From positions 1 to 38,767 of the forward strand of contig JAICWV010000014.1 of NCBI GenBank assembly GCA_025966365.1: a stretch of 38,767 bases of DNA. Direction: 5' to 3'. Under the pieces are notes generated by a model. That model made no database searches, was not told the DNA's origin, and saw nothing but the letters and a program-made list of their open reading frames with translations. The stretch comes from Chloroflexota bacterium. GTDB lineage: Bacteria > Chloroflexota > UBA5177. Positions 1 through 8,535 of the stretch are shown here, piece after piece (within the stretch, counting starts at the first letter, position 1; every line of letters starts with the position of its first letter). Both the position numbers and the translations under genes were made by a program.

Positions 1-116
1 AGTACGCGCTGCTGGCAGCGCTGATCTCGATCGTGGCTATTGTCATGATCCTCGCCATCGGCCCGTACATCCAGAACACCTTCCAGGATGTCGCCAACGC
101 GCTCAAGAGCACGTAG
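1..116 (+). CDS. Flp/Fap-type pilin, C-terminal part (5' truncated by window edge)
   Basis: The reading frame is open from base 3 to a TAG at 114-116 and encodes the last 37 residues of a small pilin. What is visible is the hydrophobic helix (YALLAALISIVAIVMILAIG) and a short polar tail ending NALKST. Flp pilins are cut by a TadV-type prepilin peptidase and assembled by a Tad secretion machine; no tad gene lies in this window. The encoded residues are identical to the C-terminus of the complete pilin at 19582-19788 on the other strand, and the DNA differs at only two of 116 bases (a silent change at 38 and TAG versus TAA). The start, ribosome binding site and prepilin cleavage motif lie outside the window. 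Confidence 0.9.
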   Translation, partial: YALLAALISIVAIVMILAIGPYIQNTFQDVANALKST

Positions 117-143
117 GCTCAGCCCCGACTAGGGGAAAGAAAC

Positions 144-179
144 ACAGAGCGGGCATCGCTTCGGCGATGCCCGCTCTGT
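144..179 (+). terminator. Strong hairpin terminator after the truncated pilin
   Basis: A perfect 16-bp stem (144-159 with 164-179) closes on a TTCG tetraloop, 27 bases after the pilin stop codon. There is no long T tract after it, so it may act as a stabilising 3' hairpin or a tail-less terminator. It separates the pilin from the phosphoesterase gene downstream. Confidence 0.75.
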
Positions 180-233
180 CGTCATGGCGTACCATTTAAC
201 TGTCCGATTTCCATTCGCGCGGGGAGGGTCGTC

Positions 234-2051
234 ACGATTTCGAAGCTGCTCTGTCTTGCCGGCCTCCTCCTGTCGCTTCTGGCCCTCGCCGGCGTCTTCG
301 AGGCTGTCACGGCACCGCGGAGCGCCGCCGCGCACCGGACCATCAAGCAGCGCCGCACGCCCGCGGCCCGCTATCCCATCAAGCACATCGTTTTCCTCAT
401 CAAGGAGAACCATAGCTTCGACAACGTCTTCGGCCGCTTCCCGGGAGCAGACGGAGCGAGAACCGGTCAGATTTCGACGGGGAAGACGATTCGCCTGATC
501 ACGACTCCCGACCACACGCTGCTCGACGTCGGGCACGCCGGCGACTCGGCGTCCCTGGCCATCAACAGCGGCAGGATGAACGGCTTCAACCTGCTACCGG
601 GCGCGCTGCAAAGTGGCCGCGATATCGCCCTGTCGCAGTACGCTCCGGGCCAGGTGAAGAACTACTTCAACTATGCCCGGCGCTTCACCCTGGACGATCA
701 CTTCTTCTCCACCATCTCCGGGCCCAGCTTCCCGAACCACATCGTCACCATCGCCGCCACCTCCAACAACATCGTTGATAACCCGCGCGGGCAGACGCAT
801 CACGCCTGGGGATGTGACGGTGGTCCCTTCAGCATCGTCAATGCCATCAATCCGGCCACCGGAGAGTCCTATCTCACCAAGCCCTGTTTCAACATCCCCA
901 CCATCGTGGATGAGCTACAGAAAGCCCACGTGTCCTGGCGGTATTACGCTCCCGGTAAGTATCAGCCCGGGTACATCTGGAACGCGCTGGATGTCATCAA
1001 GCACGTCAGGTATTCCAGGCTCTGGAAGAGCAATGTGTCGCCGGACACGTCGTTCATAAAGGACGCCAGAGCGGGACGGCTCCCGGCAGTGAGCTGGCTG
1101 GTCATGAACGTGAAGTACAGCGAGCACCCACCTGCCAGCATCTGTGTTGGGCAGAATTGGTCGGTCAAGCAGATCAATGCCGTGATGCAGGGGAAAGACT
1201 GGCCGTCAACACTGCTGGTTCTGACCTGGGACGACTTCGGCGGCTTCTACGATCACGTGCCCCCGCCCAAGCTCAACTACATCAGCTACGGCCCCCGCGT
1301 GCCCACGGTAATCATCTCGCCGTATGCACGTCCGCATTACATCGACCACAGCACGCTCGATTTCACCTCGGTCTTGAAGTTCATCGAAGACGATTTCCGG
1401 CTCAAACCCCTCACGGCGCTCGATCGCCGGGCCGGATCGCTCACGTCCTCGCTCGATTTCCATCAGAAACCATTGGCTCCGTATGTGCAGAAGCCGGCGA
1501 TCTGCCCCAAGACCGACTACAAGATCAACTCCTACATCTCCGGCACCATGCTCAAAATCAACACCTACAAGTACGCCAAAGAGATGCTTGTCCGCCTCTC
1601 CGCCACCAACATCGCGACGCTGATCCTTGGCCCGTCCTCTGCCTACGTCATGAAGGGGGGACAGAAGGCGCGTCTCAGTGATGTCCAGGTTGGGGATCAT
1701 GTCGTGGCGCAGGCGCGGCCCGACCCGCAGCGGGCCCTCACCTACGGAGCGGGGACGATTCGGGACACCGACCTGGAGCCGTACGGACCCAGGAAGGGGC
1801 TGATCCTCAGCATGGGACAGAACAACAGCCTGATCACCGTGCAGTTCGGCAGGAGATCGGTGGTGGTGCCGCTAGGCAAGCGGACGCGGATCGAGCGAAC
1901 CAATGGGAAGCAGGGGTCCGTCGGCGAGCTGGATGCGGGCGACACCATTCAGGTCACGGGAATCCTGAACCGGCGCCTCGACGCGATCGTCAGCTCCAGC
2001 CGGATCAAGCTGCTCCACGCTCCCCGCGTCACCGGATCGCCAAAGTCGTAG
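234..2051 (+). CDS. Secreted phospholipase C / acid phosphatase-family phosphoesterase with C-terminal extension
   Basis: The protein has the family's N-terminal signature [17 protein letters not shown] (starting near base 381) and the later signature [15 protein letters not shown], followed by [11 protein letters not shown]. These are features of the metal-dependent phosphoesterase family that includes non-haemolytic phospholipase C and AcpA-type acid phosphatases. An N-terminal hydrophobic stretch ending near an Ala-rich site predicts export. The last ~130 residues form a beta-rich extension resembling DUF5666-like domains (inference). The first in-frame ATG is at 576, after the catalytic motif, and no in-frame ATG, GTG or TTG precedes it back to base 183. 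A GGGGAGGG site at 221-228 suggests initiation at ACG 234 or ATT 237. So either the start is non-canonical or the start codon has been lost by mutation. The phosphoesterase assignment is firm; the 5' end is not. Confidence 0.8.
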   Translation, partial: TISKLLCLAGLLLSLLALAGVFEAVTAPRSAAAHRTIKQRRTPAARYPIKHIVFLIKENHSFDNVFGRFPGADGARTGQISTGKTIRLITTPDHTLLDVGHAGDSASLAINSGRMNGFNLLPGALQSGRDIALSQYAPGQVKNYFNYARRFTLDDHFFSTISGPSFPNHIVTIAATSNNIVDNPRGQTHHAWGCDGGPFSIVNAINPATGESYLTKPCFNIPTIVDELQKAHVSWRYYAPGKYQPGYIWNALDVIKHVRYSRLWKSNVSPDTSFIKDARAGRLPAVSWLVMNVKYSEHPPASICVGQNWSVKQINAVMQGKDWPSTLLVLTWDDFGGFYDHVPPPKLNYISYGPRVPTVIISPYARPHYIDHSTLDFTSVLKFIEDDFRLKPLTALDRRAGSLTSSLDFHQKPLAPYVQKPAICPKTDYKINSYISGTMLKINTYKYAKEMLVRLSATNIATLILGPSSAYVMKGGQKARLSDVQVGDHVVAQARPDPQRALTYGAGTIRDTDLEPYGPRKGLILSMGQNNSLITVQFGRRSVVVPLGKRTRIERTNGKQGSVGELDAGDTIQVTGILNRRLDAIVSSSRIKLLHAPRVTGSPKS

Positions 2052-2205
2052 AGTCATTGCGCGGTGGATGGTCTGGCAGGAGCCACCCATCACATCAGAA
2101 CGGTCAGGCCGGGATAGGATCAGGGCACGGGTCTTGCAGCGAATCTGAGCGTGGCGCACTGGGCGTCGCCTAGTCACCCTCACGGCAACCAAAGGAGAAC
2201 GGTTT

Positions 2206-2862
2206 GTGAATAGTGACTTCAGCTCGAACAGCGTCCAGCAGGGCATGGACGTCTACGACTCGACCGGTCAGAAGATCGGGAGTGTCTCCGACGTCTATCA
2301 GAACACGGGTGCGGGCGGAATCGGAGGATCCGGCTCCTGGGGCAACGACACCGGCGTCGGCGACGTGATCGTCGAGGAGATCGACATCGTTGCCACGCCC
2401 GACTACGGCACCAGCGGATCGGATATCGGGACCACGAGTGGGTCGGATATCGGCAGCGGTGCAGGCACGTCCAACATCGGAACCGGGACCGGCAGCGCGA
2501 ACTCCGGTACGGGAATCGGAGACAACGGGCCGACCGATTTCAACACCACCGGCACCGCGGGCTATGGTTCCGGCACCGGAGCATCGGATATGGGCAGCGG
2601 AGGCGGCTACGGGACCTCGAACACGGGGACCGCGGGTGGCTTCAGCACGTCACCCGGTGGGATCGGCACCATGGCCTCCACCGGCTACTTCAAAGTAAGT
2701 GAGGGCGGTGTTCTGGGAATCGGCGCCACCGATCTCTATATCCCGTTCAGCGCCATCGCCGACGTGACCGACAACCAGATCAACCTCAACTGCACCAAGG
2801 ATCAGGCCGAGCAGGAGTATCAGCAGAAACCGGCCTTTATCGACAACAACGACAACTCGTAA
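2206..2862 (+). CDS. PRC-barrel/DUF2171-like protein interrupted by a Gly/Ser/Thr-rich insert
   Basis: This 218-residue protein starts at GTG 2206, 7 nt after AAAGGAGA. Residues ~10-30 (QQGMDVYDSTGQKIGSVSDV) look like the first strands of a PRC-barrel/DUF2171 domain. Residues ~160-210 (GYFKVSEGG, LYIPFSAIADVTDNQINLNC) look like its remaining strands plus the usual acidic end helix. Between them lie roughly 110 residues dominated by Gly, Ser and Thr with repeated GSDIG, GTGTG and TSNIG/TSNTG motifs. No signal peptide or membrane segment is present, so it is probably cytoplasmic or envelope-associated. PRC-barrel proteins act as small-molecule or protein adaptors, often in stress responses. The function here is unknown; the domain call is by eye. 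Confidence 0.75.
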   Translation: MNSDFSSNSVQQGMDVYDSTGQKIGSVSDVYQNTGAGGIGGSGSWGNDTGVGDVIVEEIDIVATPDYGTSGSDIGTTSGSDIGSGAGTSNIGTGTGSANSGTGIGDNGPTDFNTTGTAGYGSGTGASDMGSGGGYGTSNTGTAGGFSTSPGGIGTMASTGYFKVSEGGVLGIGATDLYIPFSAIADVTDNQINLNCTKDQAEQEYQQKPAFIDNNDNS

Positions 2863-2890
2863 ACCCCGATTTCAGTAGACGAGCCACGCA

Positions 2891-2917
2891 GAGGAGCGGC
2901 CGGCGGGGCCGCTCCTC
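2891..2917 (+). terminator. Rho-independent-type terminator
   Basis: An 11-bp perfect GC-rich stem (2891-2901 with 2907-2917) with a 5-nt loop lies 28 nt after the PRC-barrel gene. It is followed by the pyrimidine-rich run TTCTCATTT. Confidence 0.85.
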
Positions 2918-2973
2918 TTCTCATTTCACGGACTCTTAATGCCGCTCCAATATCGGACCAGCACTATAGGAGA

Positions 2974-2988
2974 GGCGGCCCGGCCGCC
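2974..2988. promoter_or_regulatory. Palindrome upstream of the HtrA-type protease gene
   Basis: GGCGGCC, one base, then GGCCGCC forms a perfect 7-bp inverted repeat 27 nt before the protease start codon. It follows a TATAGG sequence that could be part of a -10 element. It could be an operator or a 5'-UTR hairpin; no regulator is identified. Confidence 0.35.
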
Positions 2989-3015
2989 ACGTACAATCAG
3001 TCCGAAAGGTCTTTC

Positions 3016-4134
3016 ATGCGTTTTTTGACGTTCCTCCTGTCCCTGATCGTTGCCGCCGTGGTGGGTGGTGCCGCCGGATACCTGGCGGCCAGGCATGAAG
3101 CGCCAGCGGCAGCCTCTCCCGCGCGTGGGCCGACCACGGCCGGCACCGCGACCACGGTGAGTCTCTCCCTGCGGCCCCTGTCCTGGGCGCAGGTTGCCCG
3201 ACAGGACGGCCCGTCGGTGGTGACCATCGTGAACCAGCAGGCGCCGCAGCAGGACATCTTCGGGCAGGTGGTCCCCGGGGCGCAGGATGAGGGCAGCGGC
3301 TTCCTGGTGGACGCGCGAGGCGATATCGTGACCAACAACCACGTGGTGGCGGGAGAACAGAAGCTAACCGTCGTGTTCTCCGACGGACGCAAAGTACCGG
3401 CCCATCTGATTCGCGCCGATCAGTACTCCGACCTGGCCGTCATCCGCGTCCAGACCGACAATCTGCCCGCGCCGCTGCAGTGGGGAAGCAGTGCTTCCGT
3501 GCAGCCGGGCGATCCGGTCCTGGCCATCGGCAGCGCCCTGGGAGAGTTCCGCAACACCGTCACCTCCGGCGTGATCAGCGCGCTGGGCCGCACCATTCAG
3601 GAAAGTGCGCAGGTTTCGCTGCACGGCATGATTCAGACTGACGCCGCCATCAACCAGGGGAACAGCGGGGGACCGCTCCTCAACGATCGCGGCCAGGTGG
3701 TGGGCATCAACACCGCCGTCAACCGTGGCTCAACCACGGACAGTCTCTTCGGCGCCAGCCAATCGGTGGTGGCCGAGGGGCTCGGGTTTGCCATCCCCAG
3801 CGGCACCGCCCGAACGGTGGCGCAGCGGCTGATGCAGAACAAGCCGACGGCCGAACTGGGCGTTCAGTACGTTGAGGTCAGCCAGCAGCTTTCCACGTAC
3901 TACAACCTGCCTATCGGCGCCTATATCCAGGCGGTAGCGCCCAACTCCTCGGCCAGCAAAGCGGGACTGCAGCCCCGCGACATCATCACCAGGATCGATG
4001 GCCAGAAGGTGACCGATCAATCCACGCTGGATCAGACCATCGCGGGCAAAGCGCCGGGGCAGACGGTACAGCTCACGATCTGGCGCAATGGTTCGACCTT
4101 CACCCGAACAGTCAAGCTCGGCGCCAAGTCATAG
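3016..4134 (+). CDS. HtrA/DegP-type serine protease with one PDZ domain
   Basis: This 372-residue envelope protease degrades or processes misfolded extracytoplasmic proteins (family knowledge). The N-terminus (residues ~3-25) is a signal peptide or membrane anchor, followed by an Ala/Pro/Thr linker. The trypsin-like domain spans ~60-265, with the triad visible as His109 (TNNHVV), Asp139 (YSDLAV) and Ser217 (GNSGGP). A single C-terminal PDZ domain follows (~280-370; the segment with GAYIQAVAPNSSASKAGL and DIITRIDGQKV). Length and one-PDZ layout are typical of DegS/HhoA-like members. The ATG at 3016 is preceded by GAAAGG with good spacing. It is flanked upstream by a terminator and downstream by a convergent gene, so it is probably transcribed alone. 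Confidence 0.95.
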   Translation: MRFLTFLLSLIVAAVVGGAAGYLAARHEAPAAASPARGPTTAGTATTVSLSLRPLSWAQVARQDGPSVVTIVNQQAPQQDIFGQVVPGAQDEGSGFLVDARGDIVTNNHVVAGEQKLTVVFSDGRKVPAHLIRADQYSDLAVIRVQTDNLPAPLQWGSSASVQPGDPVLAIGSALGEFRNTVTSGVISALGRTIQESAQVSLHGMIQTDAAINQGNSGGPLLNDRGQVVGINTAVNRGSTTDSLFGASQSVVAEGLGFAIPSGTARTVAQRLMQNKPTAELGVQYVEVSQQLSTYYNLPIGAYIQAVAPNSSASKAGLQPRDIITRIDGQKVTDQSTLDQTIAGKAPGQTVQLTIWRNGSTFTRTVKLGAKS

Positions 4135-4408
4135 AGCCGCCGTCTCGCATCGGTCCCGCCTACTCGTCACCCTGACCCGCCCACGTTTCGTGGTTCCATC
4201 AACTGCATTGATGTCTTTCGGGGTACCCACCGCAGTGGGTCGAACCCAGTGCAACTTCGGTTTGTGCCCCCGCCGTGTCACCTATTTGGGCGATCAACCA
4301 TGCCACCCCATACGACGTCTCGAGGTGCGTCGCCAGAAGCTGCGCGGCGGCGCAGACCGCAATAAATTGCGATAACTACGAAGTACAGCGGAGAGTTGGG
4401 CGGTACAG

Positions 4409-4894
4409 CTACGTCTGAGGAACGGATGAGGTCGCGTCGGTGATCTCCGCGCCCGTTAGCTCCAGCAGGCGATCCGGCGTGATGCCGAAGATGGCGTTGT
4501 AAGCGCCGGCAGCGGCGTAGACCGTCTGGTGGTCCAGCAGGTACCGGTCGAAGAAGGTGCGCAGCGGCTGCCGGTGCCCGACGGGCGGAACGCCGCCCAC
4601 CGCGTATCCGGACAGGGCGATGCACTGCTCGGGCGTCGCCATGCGAACCTTCTTCACGCCTAGCTGCCGGGCGAAGCCACGCGCGTCCAGGCGCTGATCG
4701 CCGGACAGCAAGACCAGCACTGGGCTACCATCCGCCAGGAAGAGCAACGACTTCACAATGGTGGGCACAGAGGTGCCCAGTGCCCGCGCCGCCAGTACTG
4801 CTGTACTGGTATCCGCCGGAAGCTCAACTACCTCGATTCCTTCCGGCTCCAGACGGCGCCGCACCTCCGCGACGCCCAGCACCTGCTCGGTCAT
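4409..4894 (-). CDS. YbaK/ProX-type aminoacyl-tRNA deacylase
   Basis: This 161-residue protein belongs to the YbaK/INS editing-domain family, which hydrolyses mischarged aminoacyl-tRNAs (for example Cys-tRNAPro) in the cytoplasm. The conserved lysine segment (TIVKSLLF) and the VGGVPPVGH loop typical of the family are both present, and the protein is one complete domain. The frame stays open upstream to base 5350, but ATG 4894 is chosen because GGAGGGG lies just before it and family homology begins there. It is divergent from the glycosyltransferase gene, with starts 48 bp apart, so the two promoters must overlap or lie inside the neighbouring gene. Which tRNA it edits cannot be told from the sequence. 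Confidence 0.9.
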   Translation of the reverse strand: MTEQVLGVAEVRRRLEPEGIEVVELPADTSTAVLAARALGTSVPTIVKSLLFLADGSPVLVLLSGDQRLDARGFARQLGVKKVRMATPEQCIALSGYAVGGVPPVGHRQPLRTFFDRYLLDHQTVYAAAGAYNAIFGITPDRLLELTGAEITDATSSVPQT

Positions 4895-4942
4895 TTGGGC
4901 CCCTCCGCCACGGATTCTATCCTTCGGGTGGGGAGGACACCG

Positions 4943-5881
4943 ATGACGCGACTGAGGATCCTGATCTGGCACATCCATGGGAGCTATCTTGACGCCATTA
5001 CCAGCGTGGAGCACGACTGGTACCTGCCGGTTCGAGAGGGGCATTACGGGGGCCGCCGCCTGTCCAGTCCACCCTACGTCCACGAGCTTGCTTACGAGGA
5101 GGTCGGCGACCTGGATCTCGACCTGGTGATCTACCAGTCGCCCACGAACCTCTTCAGCGACGCTCTCAATACGCTTAGCCCACGGCAGCGCCGCCTCCCC
5201 ACAATCTATCTGGAGCACAACACCCCGAAAACCAGCCCCTACGACGCCCGCCACCCGGTGGACGATCCCACCATGCTCCTGGTCCATGTCACCGACTTCA
5301 ATCGCGTGATGTGGGACAGCGGCCGCACGCCAACATGCGTGATCGAACACACAGTCGCGATCGACCAGGACGCCCGCTACAGCGGAGAACTGGAGCGGGG
5401 GCTGACGGCGATCAACGGGATCCAGTACCGGCCGCGCATCGCCGGGCTGGATCTCTTCCTGGAGGCCCGGGAGCAGGTGCCGCTGGACCTATGCGGGATC
5501 GACACCGAAGCGCTGGGGGGGTTGGGTGACATCAAGTACAACGTCCTGCACCGGCACATGGCACAGTACCGCTTCCTTTACAGCCCTATGCGCTATACCA
5601 GTCTGCCACTGGCCGTGATCGAGGGGATGACGCTGGGAATGCCGATCGTGGCACTGGCCACCACCGAGGTGCCGAGCGTGCTCCGAAACGGCGTCCACGG
5701 CTTCATTGCGAACGACAACGAGGAGCTTATCAGGGGAATGCACTGCCTCCTGAAAGAGCCGGCGCGAGCCGCAGAGATGGGACAAAGGGCGCGGGAGCTG
5801 GCCGAGGAGCGGTTTGGGGTGAAGCGTTTTCGCACCGCCTGGAACCAGGCGTTCGAAGCCGCTCGCTCACTCCGCAGCTAG
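4943..5881 (+). CDS. Glycosyltransferase, GT4-like (group 1)
   Basis: This 312-residue protein carries the C-terminal nucleotide-sugar-binding signature of GT-B glycosyltransferases: SLPLAVIEGMTLGMPIVALA, then EVPSVLRNGVHGFI and a final helical region (EPARAAEMGQRARELAEERFG). The N-terminal domain (RILIWHIHGSYL) fits a GT-B Rossmann start. It is shorter than the usual ~380 residues, so the acceptor domain is compact. ATG 4943 follows GGGGAGGA at 4930-4937; the upstream extension to 4895 lacks a site. The substrate is unknown and no polysaccharide cluster is nearby. A cytoplasmic or membrane-peripheral location is likely, since no membrane segment is seen. Confidence 0.85.
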   Translation: MTRLRILIWHIHGSYLDAITSVEHDWYLPVREGHYGGRRLSSPPYVHELAYEEVGDLDLDLVIYQSPTNLFSDALNTLSPRQRRLPTIYLEHNTPKTSPYDARHPVDDPTMLLVHVTDFNRVMWDSGRTPTCVIEHTVAIDQDARYSGELERGLTAINGIQYRPRIAGLDLFLEAREQVPLDLCGIDTEALGGLGDIKYNVLHRHMAQYRFLYSPMRYTSLPLAVIEGMTLGMPIVALATTEVPSVLRNGVHGFIANDNEELIRGMHCLLKEPARAAEMGQRARELAEERFGVKRFRTAWNQAFEAARSLRS

Positions 5882-5915
5882 TCCTCGGCTCCCCACAGCA
5901 ACCCCACGGGGGTGT

Positions 5916-5927
5916 ATATTTCAATAT
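5916..5927. promoter_or_regulatory. Candidate operator for the ArsR/SdpR-type repressor
   Basis: ATATT-TC-AATAT is a perfect 5-bp inverted repeat in an AT-rich island (5914-5940), 26 nt upstream of the repressor start. ArsR-family proteins bind such AT-rich palindromes and usually repress their own operon, so this is the natural autoregulatory site (inference). Confidence 0.5.
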
Positions 5928-5953
5928 CCACTTAATTACTGAAAGAAGCGTTC

Positions 5954-6259
5954 ATGCAGGAGGCCTACCGCGCACTGGCTGATCCACATCGCCGCACCAT
6001 CCTCCGCGTGCTTCGTGGCGGCGAGCGCACCGCCGGGGAGCTGGCCGCGGCTACCGGCCTTCGCCCAGCGGCGCTGACCCACCACCTCACCGTCCTCAAG
6101 CTGGCAGACCTCGTTCGCGTCGAGCGCCGCGGCCAGTTCCAGGTCTATTCCCTCAACACCACCGTCTTCCAGGATCTTTTGTCCGAGCTTCTGGGCTGGG
6201 TGACCGAAGCGATCCCGGATGACGGCAGCTCTTTACCCACAACCGGAGGCCCGACATGA
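5954..6259 (+). CDS. ArsR-family autorepressor, SdpR-like
   Basis: This 101-residue winged-helix repressor has the ArsR layout: ALADPHRRTILRVL, a recognition region with LRPAALTHHLTVLKLADLV, and a wing (VERRGQFQVYSL). There is no cysteine metal site, which fits the SdpR subgroup rather than metal sensors. The stop overlaps the start of the downstream SdpI-like gene by 4 nt (ATGA), indicating translational coupling. In Bacillus subtilis, SdpR-SdpI form a toxin-responsive immunity operon in which SdpI sequesters SdpR at the membrane. The same logic is plausible here, but no sdpABC toxin genes are in the window. Confidence 0.9.
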   Translation: MQEAYRALADPHRRTILRVLRGGERTAGELAAATGLRPAALTHHLTVLKLADLVRVERRGQFQVYSLNTTVFQDLLSELLGWVTEAIPDDGSSLPTTGGPT

Positions 6260-6918
6260 CCCGATCGTTTCGCACCATCTCCATCACGGCCGACGCCGTC
6301 GCCTTCCTGGCATCGGCGCTGGCCTACCCCTTCTTGCCCGAGCGCGTGGCAACTCACTTCGATGACGCGGGCCGTCCCGATCGCTATGGCTCCCGAGCTG
6401 CCGCGGCTCTCACTCTCCCGGCGATCATGGCAGCTCTGGCGGCGTTCGGTGCCCGTCTCGCCATGTGGCCCGGCCGCCGGGATCGGGAAGACAGAGAGTC
6501 TGGAGCTCGGGCCTTGCACGAGGCGGTGAGTTTCGTGCAGCTTGGGCTCCTCTCAGGTCACCTTGCCGCGCTGGCCAACGGCCTCGGCCTCCGTTTCAAC
6601 ATGAGCCGCGTACTTCGAGGGATTTACGGCGTTCTGATGATCTCTCTGGGCAATGTCATCCCCAAGCTTCCGCGGAACGGTCTGGTCGGCATTCGCACTC
6701 CGTGGACCCTGGCCGACCCCACTGTGTGGGAGCGCACCCATCGCCTGGCAGGCTATCTCATCACCGCCGCGGGCGTGGTGGACCTCCTCTCGCTGCCCGT
6801 GAAGGGCAAGCGAGCTGCCCGGCTCCCCACGGCGACCCTCCTCGGCGCCATAGGCGCCTCGAGCGTGTACTCGCTCATCGCCTACGCGCGACGCGACCGC
6901 ACCCGCCGGAACTCCTGA
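6256..6918 (+). CDS. SdpI/DUF1648-family membrane protein
   Basis: This 220-residue integral membrane protein has the DUF1648 hallmark (VATHFDDAGRPDRYGS, residues ~31-46) in the first extracytoplasmic loop. The SdpI signature (GIRTPWTLADPTVWERTHRLAG) lies further on. About five to six hydrophobic segments are visible. SdpI proteins give immunity to the SDP peptide toxin and act as signal transducers for SdpR. The gene starts inside the stop of the repressor gene (ATGA), so the pair is one operon. The C-terminus is Arg-rich and cytoplasmic-like. Whether it protects against a specific toxin is unknown. Confidence 0.9.
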   Translation: MTRSFRTISITADAVAFLASALAYPFLPERVATHFDDAGRPDRYGSRAAAALTLPAIMAALAAFGARLAMWPGRRDREDRESGARALHEAVSFVQLGLLSGHLAALANGLGLRFNMSRVLRGIYGVLMISLGNVIPKLPRNGLVGIRTPWTLADPTVWERTHRLAGYLITAAGVVDLLSLPVKGKRAARLPTATLLGAIGASSVYSLIAYARRDRTRRNS

Positions 6919-7005
6919 GGCAACCACAGTCCCGCGGAGTTCAACCGGAGGTACGTGTATCTGCCTCATTGAAGGCGAGTGTGTGCCTTCCCGTACGCGT
7001 CATCA

Positions 7006-7022
7006 ATTAACTGCGGGTTAAT
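7006..7022. promoter_or_regulatory. Palindrome in the 322-bp gap 6919-7240
   Basis: ATTAAC-N5-GTTAAT is a perfect 6-bp inverted repeat in an otherwise gene-free gap between the SdpI-like gene and the secreted coiled-coil gene. It could be an operator for the gene at 7241. Nothing else recognisable was seen in the gap. Confidence 0.4.
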
Positions 7023-7240
7023 AGCGTGGGTATACGGTACTGCGCGCGTACACCTCGGAATGGAGCCAGTTGGCCGCACGGTATTCGGTCCGCTCAGTTC
7101 GCGACGACATGAGAAGGAGGGCTCACCGGCATAGCGCCGGCGTCGCGGTCACGAGCCGACGTTGACCGGAGCGAATGGAGTCTCCGTGCAAACCAAGCGA
7201 CGCGTGCACGCATATCGAGGAAAGGATAGCAGTACTACAC

Positions 7241-8494
7241 ATGATTACGGATCTCTTGCGAACCCGTAGCACGAGGCGGGCGCTGCCACTGTTGCTTGTG
7301 TCAACGGTGATCGCGGCAATGATTGGCTCCGGAACAGCCCATGCTGCAACTGGCGGTCAGGGCGCAAAGCCCGCCGTCCGTCCCCCCACTCCGGCTCCGG
7401 CCGCATTCCGGTCTCAGTTGAAGGCGTTCTACGCACAAATTGTGCAGATGGGGAACCAGAATCCCGGGTTCAACAAACGTACTGGCCTCGCCGGTCTGGG
7501 AAAGCAGGGAGAACGCGCCGTCGGAGAGATGAGCGCCACCGACCTCGCTACTCTCTACCATGTCGTGGCGTTGATCCCGCAGTGGCGGCACGCGCCCGCA
7601 GAACTTGCGGCATATGACCACCTCCGCCTCGGTACGAAGTCAGGCAATTCGCCCAGGGACATTCTGCCTGGCGCCACGTGTGTCGAGAGCGGCACCACCT
7701 ACACCGAGGTCGGCCTGGCCGCGGTGATCGCCGCGAACGACGCCGCACAGGTGGCGGACATCGCCGTGGAGATCACGCCGGACTCTGCTCTCGAGGGTGC
7801 CCCGGATCCGCTCCGCATCGCGGCTGTTGCGATCTCCAAACCTCTTGATCTGACTGCCACCGGCGTCCAGAATGCGCACGACCTCTACTCGGAGTGTTCG
7901 GCCGACCAGCAGGGCACCCTGATTCAGAGCATCTCCGATAACCTGGCCACGGACACGACCAGTATCCTCACCGCCATTTCCACGCTGAACTCCGACCTGG
8001 ATACCAGTGTCACCAACATTCGCAGCGATATCTCGACGCTGAAGTCCGACCTGGATACCAGTGTCACCAACATTCGCAGCGATATCTCAGCGTTCAAGGC
8101 CGACATGGATACCCGACTAACCACGGTTGTCAGCAAGATCGACGGCGTCCAGGGCACGCTCGACACGACCATGGAACTGCGGCAGATCCACATCCAGGTC
8201 GTCACACCACCCGGTGGCAGAGACGTCCTGGTGTCGACCACCGAAGGCGGGCAGCCGATCACGGCGACCCTGGTGTCGATCAAGGTGGCGTCGGCACCGC
8301 ACCCGCTCACGTTCACCGACATGACCGGGAACGTGACAACCTCCGCCCCCACCGCGGGCGTTCTGGACGTCACCTTCCCCAACACCAATGCAACCAACAC
8401 GGTCTTCCAGATCGTGGTCAAGGAGACCAGCACCATTGACGGCGCGTCCGTAACCCACTACGGCACGATCCTGGTCAACCAGCAGAGCACCTAG
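7241..8494 (+). CDS. Secreted protein with duplicated coiled-coil segment and C-terminal beta domain
   Basis: The family is not recognised. The 417-residue product begins with a clear signal peptide: an Arg-rich n-region, the hydrophobic LPLLLVSTVIAAMIGSG, and an AHA-type cleavage site near residue 35. A helical region follows to ~235. Residues ~240-310 form a heptad-like coiled coil whose 18-residue unit (SDLDTSVTNIRSDIS) occurs twice and degenerates into a third copy (ADMDTRLTTVVSKID). The last ~110 residues are Val/Thr-rich beta sandwich-like sequence (ITATLVSIKVAS, GVLDVTFPNTNATNTVFQIV). ATG 7241 is chosen because the signal peptide starts there. The frame opens at 7175, and a GAGGAAAGG site at 7217-7225 is somewhat far from 7241. 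It may be a surface or stalk protein (inference). Confidence 0.8.
   Translation: MITDLLRTRSTRRALPLLLVSTVIAAMIGSGTAHAATGGQGAKPAVRPPTPAPAAFRSQLKAFYAQIVQMGNQNPGFNKRTGLAGLGKQGERAVGEMSATDLATLYHVVALIPQWRHAPAELAAYDHLRLGTKSGNSPRDILPGATCVESGTTYTEVGLAAVIAANDAAQVADIAVEITPDSALEGAPDPLRIAAVAISKPLDLTATGVQNAHDLYSECSADQQGTLIQSISDNLATDTTSILTAISTLNSDLDTSVTNIRSDISTLKSDLDTSVTNIRSDISAFKADMDTRLTTVVSKIDGVQGTLDTTMELRQIHIQVVTPPGGRDVLVSTTEGGQPITATLVSIKVASAPHPLTFTDMTGNVTTSAPTAGVLDVTFPNTNATNTVFQIVVKETSTIDGASVTHYGTILVNQQST
7982..8088 (+). repeat. 54-bp tandem duplication inside the coiled-coil gene
   Basis: Bases 7991-8034 and 8045-8088 are identical over 44 bp, and the 8 bases before the preceding codon also match. The period is 54 bp, exactly 18 codons, so frame and coiled-coil register are preserved. 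The near-perfect DNA identity indicates a recent duplication. Confidence 0.95.
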
Positions 8495-8535
8495 AGCGCT
8501 TCCGGAGGGCCCAGCTCACCGGATTCGCAACCACG

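Noticed and set aside
4358-4371. CGCAAT-AA-ATTGCG palindrome
   Set aside because: It is a perfect 6-bp palindrome but lies between two convergent genes, away from any promoter, and has no T tract. Chance or a weak terminator is equally likely.
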